Shown: positions 24,707-37,835, counted from the stretch's first letter. The stretch: 64,000 bases of DNA from Euonymus europaeus (GCA_963580455.1 OY756963.1:17317555-17381554); one strand, 5' to 3'. The notes: a model not told the origin generated them from the sequence alone. Program-made: numbers and translations.

Positions 24707-26299
24707 CAAATGTATTTCTTTTTGAAATAATGTTCTTTTTATGGCAGCTTTCCATTACAGCTTCCCAAATGTCATTTTCACTTATTTAATTGGAACAAAA
24801 GATTAAATTAAGATTAAATTAAGAAAAAAAGATTAAATTAAGTTATAACCACAACATCAATCTGAATAATTGATTAATTAATTAAATTAAATAGTGGGAT
24901 TAATAAAGTTAATTACAAGTGAGAAGAAAAAGAAATATGGGTAGGGTTTGTGGGTCACCTTATCTTATAAGGAGAGAGTTTTAGCGGTTTGTAAGGGATT
25001 CCCTATGGCCCACGATTGAATGACACCTGCTAGTGTTTTTAAAAAATTATGGATATGTTTATTTTAAAAAAAAACCTATATATGATATATCCATTTTTAT
25101 AACCGAAAACAACATTATATAAATTTGGCTTTTGAATATCTAATATGAATATAAACTCAAACAGTTTAAACGCTGGTCATGCCATAAATGAAATATTAGA
25201 ATATATGATGTAATTAAATGTCATTCTCCCATAACTAACAGCCCGAGTACAAGAGAGACACCTACCACACCATTTTAATATTTGTTTTGGTGGTGCTAGT
25301 CATCCCAACACAAAACATTCTAAAAAAATCATAATCCTATATAGCAGCACATACATCACATGATTTGAAGGTAAATTCAATATTTAAGATTCAAATTTAT
25401 GGATTATGTCCTTACTGGGACACTTTTGAGATATTTTTTTGTTGGGATACTTAGCATTTTTGCATTTATTTTAGCTCTCTCATTTTCCACATATGTCCTT
25501 TTTCTTTTTCTTTTTTAATAAGGGGAGGAGGGTGGAAGTTCGAATTCGGGATTCGAGATTATATACGATCCAACTTATCAACTGAGCTACTTAAGATTCG
25601 TAAGCAAACATATATTATGATCCCATGTATCTAACTAGACATATCAAATGTAGGGAAGAAGCAACTTTTGAAATTATAATTTTGAATTATAGAAAGAGCC
25701 CATAAAGGAGTCATATTGCACATGAATACACACAAGACAAGAGTGTATATACAAGAAAGTAGGACAAGAAAACAAAACACACAGAAACATGTGATTTGCC
25801 TGCTGGGTGCCCATGTGAGTTGATGGGGACATCGGAAGGAGGGGCTCCCCTAATTTTGGTGGCCCAAATGTCTTTCTTTTATAAGATATCACGTACGTAC
25901 ACCAGAAGCACACACTGTCTCTCACAAAAACAAAACTACAAAGTCTCTGTTTTTCTATTTCTTTCTTTTTTGTTAAAAAGAAAAAGAGTAGGTGGCAACT
26001 CCGTAGCTAATCTCATTGTGTTGTTGCTTTGTTGCAGTACAGAATTCACGGGCTGAGAAACATTTATTAAGATTCCATTGTTACTTCCTTAGCACACTAG
26101 TGATGATGCAACAGAAATATATTTACAAGGACTGGGGGAACAATGATATGCCAACTAACCACCTTTTACGTGCCTTCATCTTTTCTTGCCTTGATTTTCT
26201 ATTTTGGGAATAACACTGTCACACAAGGTATATATATATATATATATATATATGAATTCTTATATGAGATCTTAGAATGAGATGTCAACTTTTGGGGTC
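24707..26299. other. Intergenic, no gene seen
   Basis: AT-rich sequence with a (TA)n run at about 26229-26253. I found no frame with recognisable protein content and no element termini. Confidence 0.45.
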
Positions 26300-26310
26300 A
26301 TTTTAAAGGT

Positions 26311-27172
26311 GGAGCCGCTATTCGCAAACGAGTTTCAACTCATTACACACACTTACTTATTGTACTCCCAAATTGTTTTTAACACACACCTTGTTTTCCC
26401 CAAATTATCCTTTAATTCATATTAATTACATATCAATTCATTTTCTAAAATATCATACGTATCACACACAAAAATGAGACTTACCATGATAAATATATTA
26501 ATTGTCTAAAATAATACATTAATTGCATAAAATAGTAAAATACACCATTCATTTCCAAATTTCCTTGCATTAATTTTGTTTTATTTTTATTTAAATCAAG
26601 GATAAATTTAGAGGTGGAATGACGATAAAAAAATCACCATGAATTTCAAACAACCATGAGTTGGTATAATCTATGCACTTTATGTATTCATATTGATGAT
26701 TAACACAAAACAAATTTAACAAATGATTAAAATAAAATAAAAATACTTACTTTATTTGGTGAATTTTGTGTAGTATCAATCTCTTAATTATTTTCAACAC
26801 GATTATTTGTAATATTGCTATGTTCATGATTTTCTTCTCTTCTTCAATGTAATTGGATGAAAACATTTAACTCTTTGTCATAATCATATTATTTTAATGT
26901 TAATATGTTATTCATGAATATTTGATGTGGGAGAAGTTGAAATTAAAAGAAGATGGGAGGCAAGTAGAGCATAATGTAATTATGTATATAAAAAAAATTA
27001 AAAAATTAGGGTTTAATCAGATTAATTTATTTTAATTGTATTTTGAAAATATGGGGGCAAAAAGTAAATAGGTTTTAAGGTAATTTTATATCGGATAATT
27101 TGGTAAACTTAATTGTTTTTTTTTTAAAAAAAGTGTGCAATGAGTCAAAACTTGTGTGCGAATAACTGCCCC
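26311..27172. mobile_element. Mutator-like miniature element, 862 bp
   Basis: The ends form an inverted repeat of about 40 bases: the left end starts GGAGCCGCTATTCGC and the right end, read on the minus strand, starts GGGGCAGTTATTCGC. Both continue into a matching stretch with CAACTCATT/GACTCATT and CACAC. The element is flanked by the 11-bp direct repeat ATTTTAAAGGT at 26300-26310 and 27173-27183. Target duplications of 8-11 bp with long inverted ends are typical of Mutator-like elements. There is no transposase, so the copy is non-autonomous. A partial relative lies at 54873-55080. Confidence 0.75.
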
Positions 27173-27183
27173 ATTTTAAAGGT

Positions 27184-28402
27184 GGGTTATGCTGATGCAA
27201 GAAATAGACAAACCATTTTGTTCTTAATCGCGCCTGATTAATTTTAGCCTATACAGATTAAAATATTTTTTATTTTTTTTTCAAAATTATATTTATATTT
27301 TGATTGATTTTATATTTTTTTTCTCAAAACAAAAATCAAATGCAATCAGTGAGATGAGTCCATCCTCAACTAATTGAGGAAGTTCGGTTGACAACACAGG
27401 CTCTATCACCATTGATTTTTATCGTTTCTTCCATCTACAACTTCAATTCTGCTATTTCTCGGTTTTGACTCTCATGACTGTTTTTACTAGCCCTTCATAG
27501 CAGCCTTAAATCTAAGGGTTTTTTTTCTGCCATCGTCTCTGTCGAGATCTAGTGTGCAATCCTCAGAAGATTTCTCTGTCAAGTTCAATGATGATCGTTG
27601 AATGAATATATGCAAGTGTACATTATGAATAAAAATAAATAATGCATAAATTTTTCCACCTAAAATGATCTAGAAATCGGCGTGTGACACGTGGCACGAT
27701 AACCCAAAAAAATTCATTTGGATGATGACATGTGGCTAGTAAAGGGAGCAATTTTACTAATGTTTGTTGTTTTGCATGTATTATTATGTAGAAATGCATA
27801 GATTAGAAGCTGAAAATCAATCTTGGTTGTTAAAATAAATTTTAGAATGTGGAAGCGTTTTATGAATCATTCTTACGATATACAAATTCAAAATTTACTT
27901 GCAAGTCATACAATTATAGTATGCTACACGATTCTCATGTGTGTTATCTTAGATCCAATTATTTTTATACATACATGACATGAAAAAGGTTAGAAAGATT
28001 TATACTAACCTCTTTACTATCGAGGTCCAACATGCTATCCATCTTGATCACAAACTCATGAACGAATCTTAGATATACGAACGGATCACAAACTCACCAT
28101 TTGTTTAGTATCAATGAATGAATCATGAACCTCCAATTGATTGAATAATGAACGGATCACGAACCCCCCAATTGAGAAAGCAACAAACGGATCACCAAGA
28201 ACACCCTAAGTTGTTTTCTAAATTTTTCCTGTAATTTCCTTACGAAGTAACAAAGCAAAAATGCTGATTGATGGCGAATAAAAAACACACTAGGCTTCCT
28301 TGGGAAGCTTAATCCACGACATCTCTTTGAAAAATCACAAAATGCGTTAGAGAATTTCCAAATGCCATGACTGTCATGTCACCACATGGCTACCACTAGG
28401 TT
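27184..28402. other. No recognisable gene; may be old LTR sequence
   Basis: No coding frame of note. The Copia element at 28408 inserted into this sequence, and the host strand resumes after 32863. No terminus was recognised here. Confidence 0.35.
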
Positions 28403-28407
28403 ATCTC

Positions 28408-28626
28408 TGTCAACAATAAACTACAAGATATACTTAGTAATTAGTGTTAATATCTTTTCTACAATTAGTTAGCTTAATTTGAGGACCTTAACTGTATCAC
28501 ACACATTGAAACCATATCATGTATATCCCTCAATTATAGCCTTACCGGCCCGTAGGTTGTATAGGATGTATATATATCTTTGTAAACATGGTGAAAGTAT
28601 CAAGAAAAGTTTATCAAATTCTATCA
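28408..28626 (+). repeat. Copia 5' LTR, 219 bp
   Basis: Starts TGTCAACAATAAAC and ends AATTCTATCA, directly followed by the tRNA-Met primer site. It is nearly identical to the 3' LTR except that the 3' copy has an expanded GT/TA microsatellite. Confidence 0.93.
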
Positions 28627-28980
28627 TGGTATCAGAGCTTTTATGTTTTTTCTATGATAAACATCCAAACGATCCTACCAATTATATTTGATGACACCAA
28701 TTATATTTGTTGGTCTCAAAGTCTAGAGGATTTCATTCAAGGTCGTGGACTGTGGGATATTTTCAATGGTTCTAAGAAAGAACTCAATGCTACCGATGCC
28801 AAGAAACACAAGGAATGGAAGATCAATAATTTCAAAATCATTTCTTGGATTCATTCAACATGTAAACAATCAATCGCCATCACTATTAGTAAGGCTTCTT
28901 TGGCCAAATCAGTCTGGTACAAGTTTCAAAATACTTATCTTCAAATAGATTTTGCTCGTGCATATCAATTAGAGATGTAA
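28627..28980 (+). pseudogene. Copia gag, N-terminal part
   Basis: The frame reads FDDTNYICWSQSLEDFIQGR, GLWDIFNGSKK and later WYKFQNTYLQ, the plant Copia gag (UBN2-type) pattern in which a WS---L--L (usually WS--M--AL) start leads to a W-------F/Y module. It ends in a TAA at 28978-28980, well before the zinc knuckle. A CVYCHKSGH knuckle remnant appears near 29347-29376 with a stop right after the His, so the nucleic-acid-binding motif is broken. Confidence 0.8.
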
Positions 28981-29569
28981 ATTCACGAGGTTCGTCAACA
29001 ACCCAATCATCATGTTTCTAAATTTCATTCTCAATTATCTGGATTATGGGATCAGTCGCATTAATAGAACTCCAATGGATTCATTCTCATGCTGAGTACT
29101 AGAAATTTTGCGAATGAACCAAGCTTGTTCGGCTTCTCCTTGCACTTACTGATGATTTTGAATCTCTTCGGAGTTTGATTCTTCATCGCAAGCCCTTACC
29201 CACCATTGATGATATCCTACCTGAATTGTTTGCTAAGCAAACTCGCAAAGGTATGAATTTCTCTTTGCCTTCTAATGCTATCTTGTTTACCTTTTCGAGA
29301 GGCTCTGGCCATTATGAGCACCATCATGCCAAAGAAAAGAAACATTTTTGTGTTTATTGCCACAAATCGGGCCACTAGAATTCTACATATCTTCGACTTC
29401 AACGACTACACAAGGACAATCCCACTCGTGCTACTGCCGCTGCAACACCTAGTGCAACTTCAGATCCTCCAACATTGGAGGCAATTTAAGAGATGATACA
29501 TCAGCTCTCTTAAGTCCTGGTAGTCCTCATCTTGCTGCTTCTGCTGCTACTTTTTCAAGTATGTCTCGT

Positions 29570-30352
29570 AACTCTCTATGTTATTTAGACTATGGAGCAT
29601 ATAATCACATGACTTTTAGAAAAATATGTTTCTTCAGTCCTCTCTCGTTTCCACATTTTTTTTCCCATATATACTTTCAATAACATGCCAATGATTGTTA
29701 CTTGTACATGAACCATTCATACCCCATCCATCACATTACATAATGTCTTGCTCATCCCTAAACTCTCTATGAATGGTTCATAATGCCTCTTCTTGTTTTA
29801 TCTAGGATCAACAGACGGGGACATTGTGTGGGATATGACATAGAGTGGGGCGTCTTTACTGCTTGGGCTCTCTTCACCTACCTTGAACATCTCATATTGT
29901 TGCTAATGCGTCTCTAAACTGCCACAATCGTCTTGGTCATATTTCCTTTTCTCGTTTAAATATCATCTTTAATAATGGTTATTTGGGTTCTATCAAAATC
30001 AGTTTCTTACCAACATTGTCTTTTAGGCAAACAAACTAATTTACCATTTCCCTTGAGTTCTAATAGTACTTCTAGTATATATGATTTAATTCACAATGAT
30101 GTTTGGTCATGTTCTATTCAAACTTTGGGTGGTGCTCGGTATTATGTACTATTTATTGATGATTTCTCTTGTTATACTTGGCTGTATGTGATTTCCACAA
30201 AGTCTGATGTCTACAAAATGTATGTTGCATTCACCAATTTGATCCACACTCAATTTTCAAAACGGATCAAAAAATTTCAATATGATTCTAGAGGTGAATT
30301 TCGTTCAACTGCATTTTTAGATTTTTTACAATCACATGGAACCATACCCTAA
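29570..30352 (+). pseudogene. Copia protease and integrase remnants
   Basis: The protease motif is LCYLDYGAYNHMTF near 29578-29619; the Ser/Thr of the D-S/T-G active site is replaced by Tyr. The integrase zinc-binding start CHNRLGH lies near 29920. The integrase core (29975-30352) contains LIHNDVWS, YYVLFIDDFSCYTWLY and FQYDSRGEF, including the first Asp residues of the catalytic triad, then stops at 30350 before the conserved Glu. Frames shift between the domains. Confidence 0.8.
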
Positions 30353-31189
30353 TTATCTTGTCCTAACCACCCTAACAAAATGGGGTCGCCAAGAGAAAAC
30401 ACTGTCATATATTTAGAAACTGCACGTACTATGCTTTTGTCCTCTTAATTACCAAAAACTTTTTTGGGGGAGGCTGTTTCTACTGCCACATGTCTTCCTA
30501 ATTGTACAATGACACCACTACTTCAGAACAAGACTCCCTATGAATTATTTTTTGGTGTTATTTTCTCTTATGCTTATTTGCGAATTTTTTGTTGTACACG
30601 TTTTGTTTTATTGCCAACAGTCGAACGCTCCAAATCATCTCCCAAATCAGCCATTTGCATTTCTGGCGGGTATGGTATTGAGCAAAAACGGATATCATTG
30701 CTATGATCCTTTCATAAACTGCATTTACATATCTCGCAATGTTGTGTTTTGGGAGTCTATCTCATACATGGAGTTACCTCACTCACAAACATCATCCAAA
30801 GCATCGTGTCTTGACCCTTTTCCTACTGAAATGTTGATCTTAGTTCCATTGTCTACTTCACTTCACCATCCTCAACTCGGTCACCCACACTATCACTTTT
30901 GTTGCCCCATGATGCGTCCAAGTCTCCTACTATCTCTCCACCTATTGATCAACCCACTGCTCCAACTGAGGTAAACTCCTACTATCCCAGTCATATACAT
31001 CAAGCACCCACTTATCTTAATGAAAATCATTGCTATGATACTCGTGTTTTAGATCTCCATGAGCCTACTACCAATATAAGGAAGCGAGCTCACATCCTGA
31101 ATGGTCAAAAGCAATGCACTCAGAGCTTCAATTTTTGTATAAAACTCATACTTGGGAATTGACCTCTTTATCTCCTGGAAAGTCTCTTG

Positions 31190-32598
31190 TTGGTTGCAGG
31201 TGGATATACAAAATTAAAACTTGTGCTGATGGAAATATTGAGCGCTACAAAGCTCGCCTTGTGGCTAAGGGTAACACATAAGAATATGACATTGATTATG
31301 AAAAAACATTTGTCCCAGTTGCACGGATGAGTATTGTTTGTATTCTTATTGCTCTAGCATCCTCTCAAAAATGACCCATACAACAAATGGATGTCAAAAA
31401 TGCATTCCTTAATGGTGATCCCCAAGAGGTAGTTGATATGCATCCTCCACCAAGTCTATTACATTCTCCAGGTCAAGTATGTTGTCTACGAAAAGCCTTG
31501 TATGATAGGAAGCAAGCACCACATGCCTGGTTTGAAAAATTCTCCATTACTCTTTGTTATTTCAATTTTATTCAAAGTCACAATGATTCTGCATTTTTCA
31601 TTCATCATAGTGCTCGTGGAGATGTCTTTCTTTTATTATACGCGGATGGCATGATCATAACTGTTAATGACAAACAAGGCATTTCAGATACAAAAGTTTT
31701 CTTGTCAAGCTCATTTGAAATGAAGGATCTTGGTGATTTAACATATTTTTTGGGTATTGAGGTTGGCTGCAACTCTAATGGCTTTGTTCTTTCTCAATTC
31801 AAATATGTTTAGGAAATTCTATCCATTCCTCATTTGTGAGATGCAAAGTTGTCGAAAAACCTCTTGCCGTCAATGTCAAACTATGTCCTATCGATGGAAA
31901 ACCTCTCAAGGTTATATAGGCAACTTGTTGGTATGCTCACTTTAGACACTTCTTTGACTATCACATGGCCGGATATAGCTCATGTTGTCCATATTGTATC
32001 TCAATTCATGGCTTCACCTTGCATAGGTCATTATGTTGTGGTGATAAGAGTTATTCGTTACTTGCGTGGTACCCTCTGACATTGACTATTTTTCCTCAGC
32101 TGATCATCTCCAATTCTATCCGCATATTCTGACGTTGATTGGGCTGGGGACATAACAAATCGTAAATCCATAATTGGTTTTCTTATCTTCTTTGGGAACT
32201 CCTTGATATCCTGGAAAACTAAGAAACAAAACATTGTTTCTCGTTCTAGCACTAAAGCAGAGTATCTGGATCTATGGGACACCGTTTCTGAAATTGTATG
32301 GCTTCGTTGCCTCCTTGACGATCTCAATGTACTGCAAACACAACCAACGTCTCTCTATTGTGACGATAAAAGTATGATATGCATCTCCAAGAATACAGTG
32401 TTCCATGAGCACACCAAGCACTTCGAGATTGATTGTCATCTCATTCGTCATCATTATAAACATGGTCGTATTACCATTCCTCACATCTCGACCAAGCTAC
32501 AACTTGTTAATCTTCTCACAAAGTCTCATACCACAATTTCGTTCAACTTTCTTGTCTCCAAACTGCAATTGCTCTCCTTATCCGCTTCTACAGTTTGA
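31190..32598 (+). pseudogene. Copia reverse transcriptase and RNase H remnants
   Basis: RT begins near VGCRWIYKIK and YKARLVAKG (31190-31270), then MDVKNAFLNGD at 31387, LRKALYDRKQAPHAWFEKF, and YADGMIITVND near 31640, where the catalytic YVDD has lost its second Asp to Gly. FEMKDLGDLTYFLGIEV follows; a TAG at 31810-31812 ends that frame. RNase H lies at 32125-32598 with DWAGDITNRKSIIGF, SRSSTKAEY and CDDKSMICISKN. It ends just before the purine tract and 3' LTR. Confidence 0.88.
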
Positions 32599-32602
32599 GG
32601 AG

Positions 32603-32763
32603 TGTCAACTATAAACTACACGATATACTTAGTAATTAGTGTTAATATCTTTTCTCCAATTTGTTAGCTTAATTCAAAGACCTTAACTGTATCACACACA
32701 TTGAAACCATATCATGTATATCCCTCAATTATAGCCTCACCCGTAAGTTGTATAGGATGTGTG

Positions 32764-32810
<47 letters not shown>

Positions 32811-32858
32811 TTGTAAACATGATGAAAATTATCAATACAAGTTTATCAAATTCTATCA
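32603..32858 (+). repeat. Copia 3' LTR, 256 bp
   Basis: Same sequence as the 5' LTR, with a (GT)n run at about 32758-32771 and a long (TA)n run at about 32774-32809 where the 5' LTR has only a short TATATATA. The length difference between the LTRs comes almost wholly from this microsatellite. Confidence 0.93.
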
Positions 32859-32863
32859 ATCTC

Positions 32864-35800
32864 TAACCGTCTCCTTCTTTTAGAGAAAAAATTGTTGTAT
32901 TTGTTTTTCACAAATCAACTAGTACCATGTATCACTTTTGCTCCTTATATTTATATGAATACAAGGAGATGTATTTCCTGTGTAATTATAAGTGCATTTA
33001 GGATTAGACTTTCTAATGCAATATGAAGGACCATGACAATCGGCACCTATTGTCCTTTAATGGGACGATTATTGTTTTACAACAAAGCATCCTTTGGTCA
33101 TAGTTTGGTCGAAAGTGAACCCTTCCTATCAAGTCCAATTTTATTGGACTTCTAAGTTGCACTTTGGTCCAATCAATCAAGAATTTAAGTTCCAAATATT
33201 ATTTTGATCATTGGCTCAGGCCCATTCTAAATTTTAATTTTGATTATGTAAAATATTTATTTTGCAATCTAAATTAAAATATTAAGATTTATTATTTTTC
33301 ATAAATATACTTACAAGTACTATGTATATTTTAACAAAATTAATTTTATCATTGAGTTATCTTTATAAAACCAAAACATGATAAAATTATATTTATTTGT
33401 TATAGAAATACTATTCTTGTAACTTTCCAATAATTATTGTAATATGGTGAATTTTGCTGATTTTCCTTAAATGGGATGAGAGACTATATAGAACTACCAA
33501 GACGACTCCGTAGGACATACATCTTATGACTCTTAAAATATTATTTTTTATCGTTAAGATCTATGACTAGGAATAATATATTAATTCAATGTTTATATGA
33601 CACTACCTAAATTTTAGATGCATTCCCCAATAGGTATGATTTTTACATCTAGGGTTTTCATAATTAGAAACCTTTCCCTGACATGTGGGAAATGTAGTTG
33701 CATATCATCCATGTAAAACCTAGTAAGTTGGAGTGAGTTTATTCGTATTATCGAACACTCTAAATTATATATTTTCTCTGAGCTCTAGGTTCCTCTATAT
33801 GTATCTATTAAATGTATTACATTTCTATCAATTTAATTCAAAACACTTGATTCATAAGAATCACTATGCATAGTTTATGAATAGATTAATTTGAACCTCT
33901 CATATGAGTGCTTACACTTCTGTAATCGAAAATACATGAATGACTACTTCATAGGAATGCATTCATACCCAAGTGGTATACATCCAACTCATTAAAATTT
34001 TGACAATAGTGCGTCTCACTTATTGATGGATAAAAATGCACATGTTATAAGTGTAAATGTATTGACTTACTCAAGCTTGAGATATACCATAGCTTTAAGT
34101 AAGGTGTAGTAGGATAAACGGTTTTATGATTTCTTAATTTATAAAATGAAGAAAATGGATTAAGTAGCAATTAAAATAAGTCACGGAAGTGACTGAATCA
34201 TAAATTAATAGAGAAATAGGAAAGGTAGGGGTAGAATGGTAAAAGTCAAATGAAAGATTAATTAGAAAACCAAGTTTTTGCGCACCGTGTACTAGTGGCA
34301 GCGATAGAAGGCTCGATCTCGTATACGGTGACGACCGGAAATTTGGTTACACCATAGGGATGAGCATAGTAAAAGGAGTCCAACGGTGACAGTTTCGAAC
34401 GTAACAAAAAAGCAACCACCAATCAACAAAGTGAGAAATGCACGGACTACCGCTCTGTTCTCCTCTATAATTGGCCATATTTCGTCCACCAATCAGGCAG
34501 TTCTTATTGTAAATGTACTTGTTGGACCATTCGCTATCTAGCCCTACTAGTCGTAGGCCTCACCACCCCCTTACCGGCGGTGACTCGGTTGTTCCATCAA
34601 ACGGGTTTGCTGGACTCGTGTGTAGAGAAAAGAGACTGCAACCGGGTCAAGATCAACCCTATTGGAATTGAATGGACCTGTTGACCAGTCTGGCTTGAAT
34701 TGACCCCAATTAAATTGAATTAAAATATTATTTTGTTTGATAAATATTATTAATGTAGATGGGTATAGTTATGGATTTGAGGAATAAAAACATGCATAGT
34801 TGAATTTTCAGGATTTACGAAAGTGCAATACAGTAAGTAATATTCACCTGTATTATGGAACTAAATATTGATAAATTCTTATTTAGCTGCTGATATGTAC
34901 TTGATCTGCGTACTATGATGAGACTGATATAATGAATGTTTCGATGTTTTTTATGTGTATTTTGTTATGGTATGATTTTTTGATGTATTAGGTACCGTTC
35001 ATAAATGTGACGCATTGCATTGCATGAAATTCGTAATTTATGTTTAACAAGAAGATGTTTTTTGTGAACCTGCTATAACCGCTATAAAGGGGGGTGTACT
35101 GGAAGTGACTTTTGAGGTTTATTAAAAATGAAAAAGTATTTAGACTTGAAAGTGTCTATGATAAAAAAAATTCAATTACCGACCAGTTGCTCTGTAACAG
35201 TTTACTAAGAATAAGGGCCCTAATATTGGATAAAAGTTTTAATGGTTGTTATCCTTCTAGAAATGATATTCATGTGCATTCATGCATAAATAATACTTGT
35301 CGGGCTTTGGCTCACTATGTTCCGTTATAGAGATAATGATTTTCTCCAATGATTATGCGGACTTAGCAGTTGATGGTATTATCGTGGATCCATCGAGATG
35401 ATGCTCATGTGAGGGAAGCTAGTTTTCACTGATGTTTAAATAATTCAATATTTAATTTATTTATACAATTGTAGTTAGTAGTTTTGAATGTATTTTACTA
35501 AGCGATGATCTAGCAATGCTGATAAATGGTATTTACCATCTACTACAATATTAATTATGAATATGAGATGTTTACTTGATATTTACTTTGAGCAAAACTA
35601 AGCTAGTTAATGGTAAGGTTTATTTGGTGAGTGTATTAAGTCAAATTTAATTACCTCGATACGAGTTGGTGTCAGTTCATATGTGTAATACTTTTATGGC
35701 ATTGAAAGTCTAGGATATAGTAGAAGTAGCGTCCTAGACTATGCGACTATAAATTAGGGTTCTGTGGGATGGGGCGTTACAACAACTCTTTGATAGCATA

Positions 35801-36202
35801 AATCTGGTTGTTCATTCGTATGTTAGTCTGCCAGTATATATGTCCACATATACACTAGTGATTTAATCTGAGAATCCTCTCAAATGGTCAAGACAAACTA
35901 TTTCCCTAACTGGAGAGGTTCATGCACTACAACCTAGCTTTGTCAATCTGGCTGTGACTAATGATTTAAGATGTAATAATAATTTTGTGTCAATCTATAC
36001 TCAAACATAAAGTATATCTGAGTATCCAAGATTCACATGTCTACAATCCTTAGACTTTGTTAAAATATTCACATGTAAATGACATATATTAAATAAAACA
36101 TTTAAAAAATATACAAATGGAGTCATAAAATATTTATTTTTAAATTTTTGAATTGTTTTTACATGATATGTTTTTAGGAGATCATCCCAACAAACTCCTA
36201 CT
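32864..36202 (-). repeat. LTR-derived sequence of a minus-strand Copia element, with a nested gypsy LTR end
   Basis: The Copia internal domains at 36.2-37.5 kb end on the minus strand in AAGTAGGAGTTTGTTGGGAT near 36210-36190, a purine-rich tract followed by TGTTGGGAT, a typical Copia 3' LTR start. LTR-like non-coding sequence runs down from there. It is interrupted at 35781, where the plus strand reads GGGGCGTTACA (minus: TGTAACGCCCC), the typical first bases of a long gypsy LTR. The inner limits of both elements could not be fixed. Confidence 0.45.
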
Positions 36203-37541
36203 TGTACTAAAGAATATACTACTAGATTATCCTAACACCATCCCCGAACATGAGCTGTAAAACTCTATCTTTCCATTAAGAGATTTTGGGAATGGATCCG
36301 TCAAATTATGCAATGATGATATTTTTAGTATCTCCACTTTCTTTCGCTACATGCACTCACTTATCAAATGGAACTTGCATTCAATGTGCTTCCCTTTATT
36401 GTGATAACGAGGTTCTTTACTTTGAGTTAGGGCACCCATATTGTCGCAATATAGAGTCATAGGTCTCTCAATATTAAGGACTACCTCTAATTCCAAAAGG
36501 AATTTCTTTAACCATACAACCTCCTTTGAGGCTACCACTTATTCAGCTCCCATAGTGGAGTATGCGAGAGAAGTTTGCTACACATTCCTCCAACTTATGG
36601 TTACACCACCAAGGCTAAATACATAAGCAGATGTAGATCTCATGGAGTCCTTGTTTGCCTAAAAGTTTGAATCAATATAACCAACTAGAATGATCTCATC
36701 CCTACGATAAACAAACATATAATCTTTCATTCTTTTAAGATGCACTCCTGGATTATATTAATATATATTGACCAATCCTATTGTATGAGAAATATTTGGT
36801 CTAGTGAATAGCATGGAGTACACGAGATTTCCAACTGCTGAAGCATATGGCATCTTACTCATTTGTTGTCCTTCCTCTTCTATCTTAGGATAGTCATCCT
36901 TAGAAAGAGGAACTCCATGTCTAAAAGGCAAAAAACTTTCTTGGAGTCATGCATTGCATAGTTCACCAATATCTTCTCTATCTATGTAGATTGAGATAAA
37001 GCTAAAGTTCTAGATATGGGATCTCACGTTAGCTTGTGCTTAGAACATAGCTCATTTTCCCTAGGTCTTTCATGCTAAATTGATTAAATAATCAAATTTT
37101 GACTAATGACATTGTTGCTACATCGTTTCCAGTAAGAAATATATCATCCATGTAGAGAATCAAGAACACGATGTTCTTACGATCTAATCTCTTGTGTACA
37201 CACGGTTCATCAGAAGTTTGATCAAATCCATAGGATTTAATTGGCTGATCAAAAACGTATGTTTCAAGATCTAGATGCTTGCATAAGTCCATAAATATAC
37301 CTCTTAAGCTTGCAACCATATTTTCTTGGCTCTTAGCAATAAATTTGTTGGGTTGCATCATATAAATACACTCGTCAATATTTTCATTGAGCAAAACAAT
37401 CTTCACATCTATCTGCCATATCTCAAAATCGAAGTGAAGCAGATATGCCAAAAAGTATTCTGATGGACTTAAGCATGACTACTTGTGAGAAGGTCTCCTC
37501 ATAGTCAATACTCTTTTTTTACGTATAATCATTCGCCATCA
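36203..37541 (-). mobile_element. Ty1/Copia fragment: RT to RNase H, minus strand
   Basis: RT pieces on the minus strand include IDYEETFSQVVMLKSIRIL in a shifted frame, WQIDVKIVLLNENIDECIYM, the intact catalytic motif LYMDDIFLTGND near 37130-37160, and CVHKRL. RNase H pieces are ASKEVVWLKKFL, LYCDNMGALTQSKEPRYHNK and KHIECKFHLI (36347-36538). The order RT then RNase H, with no integrase after, is that of Copia. Several stops separate the pieces. The gag-to-integrase part is missing at the 37.54 kb side, where a tandem duplication starts. Confidence 0.85.
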
Positions 37542-37835
37542 ACCTTGAACCTCTCGAGAATAAACACAAATCTCTTATCTTTTTTCACAGTAAAGTCGAC
37601 AGTTGTCATAATCGGAATATATCAACGAAGGGTCATACATAAGGTTGGTCAGGGAACCCCACTTGCATACTATTTGAAGTCGCCACTAACCTTGAACTTT
37701 TAGAGAATAAACAGAAATCTCTTATCTTTGTTCACAGTAAAGTCGATAGTTGTCAAAATCAAGGTTGCAACAAAGGGTTGTACACAAGTGTGGTCAGGGA
37801 ATCCCGCCAGCATGCTATTTGAAGTCGCCACTAAC
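37542..37835. repeat. Two-unit tandem repeat, 147 bp per unit
   Basis: Unit 1 is 37542-37688 and unit 2 is 37689-37835. Both begin ACCTTGAAC and end GAAGTCGCCACTA, and they match along their whole length with scattered substitutions. Whether the unit belongs to the adjoining Copia element or to another family is unclear. Confidence 0.85.

Larger units (their letters stand above)
28408..32858 (+). mobile_element. Ty1/Copia LTR retrotransposon, complete but decayed
   Basis: A 4.45 kb element with two LTRs (28408-28626 and 32603-32858), each starting TGTCAAC and ending TTCTATCA. The 5-bp target duplication ATCTC is perfect (28403-28407 and 32859-32863). The primer site TGGTATCAGAGC (28627-28638) matches initiator tRNA-Met, and a purine-rich GAGGAG precedes the 3' LTR. 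Internal order is gag, zinc knuckle, protease, integrase, RT, RNase H, which is the Copia order. Every domain has stops or frameshifts, the protease motif reads LDYGA instead of LDSGA, and the RT motif reads YADG where YVDD is expected. The element is therefore non-functional. Confidence 0.95.
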
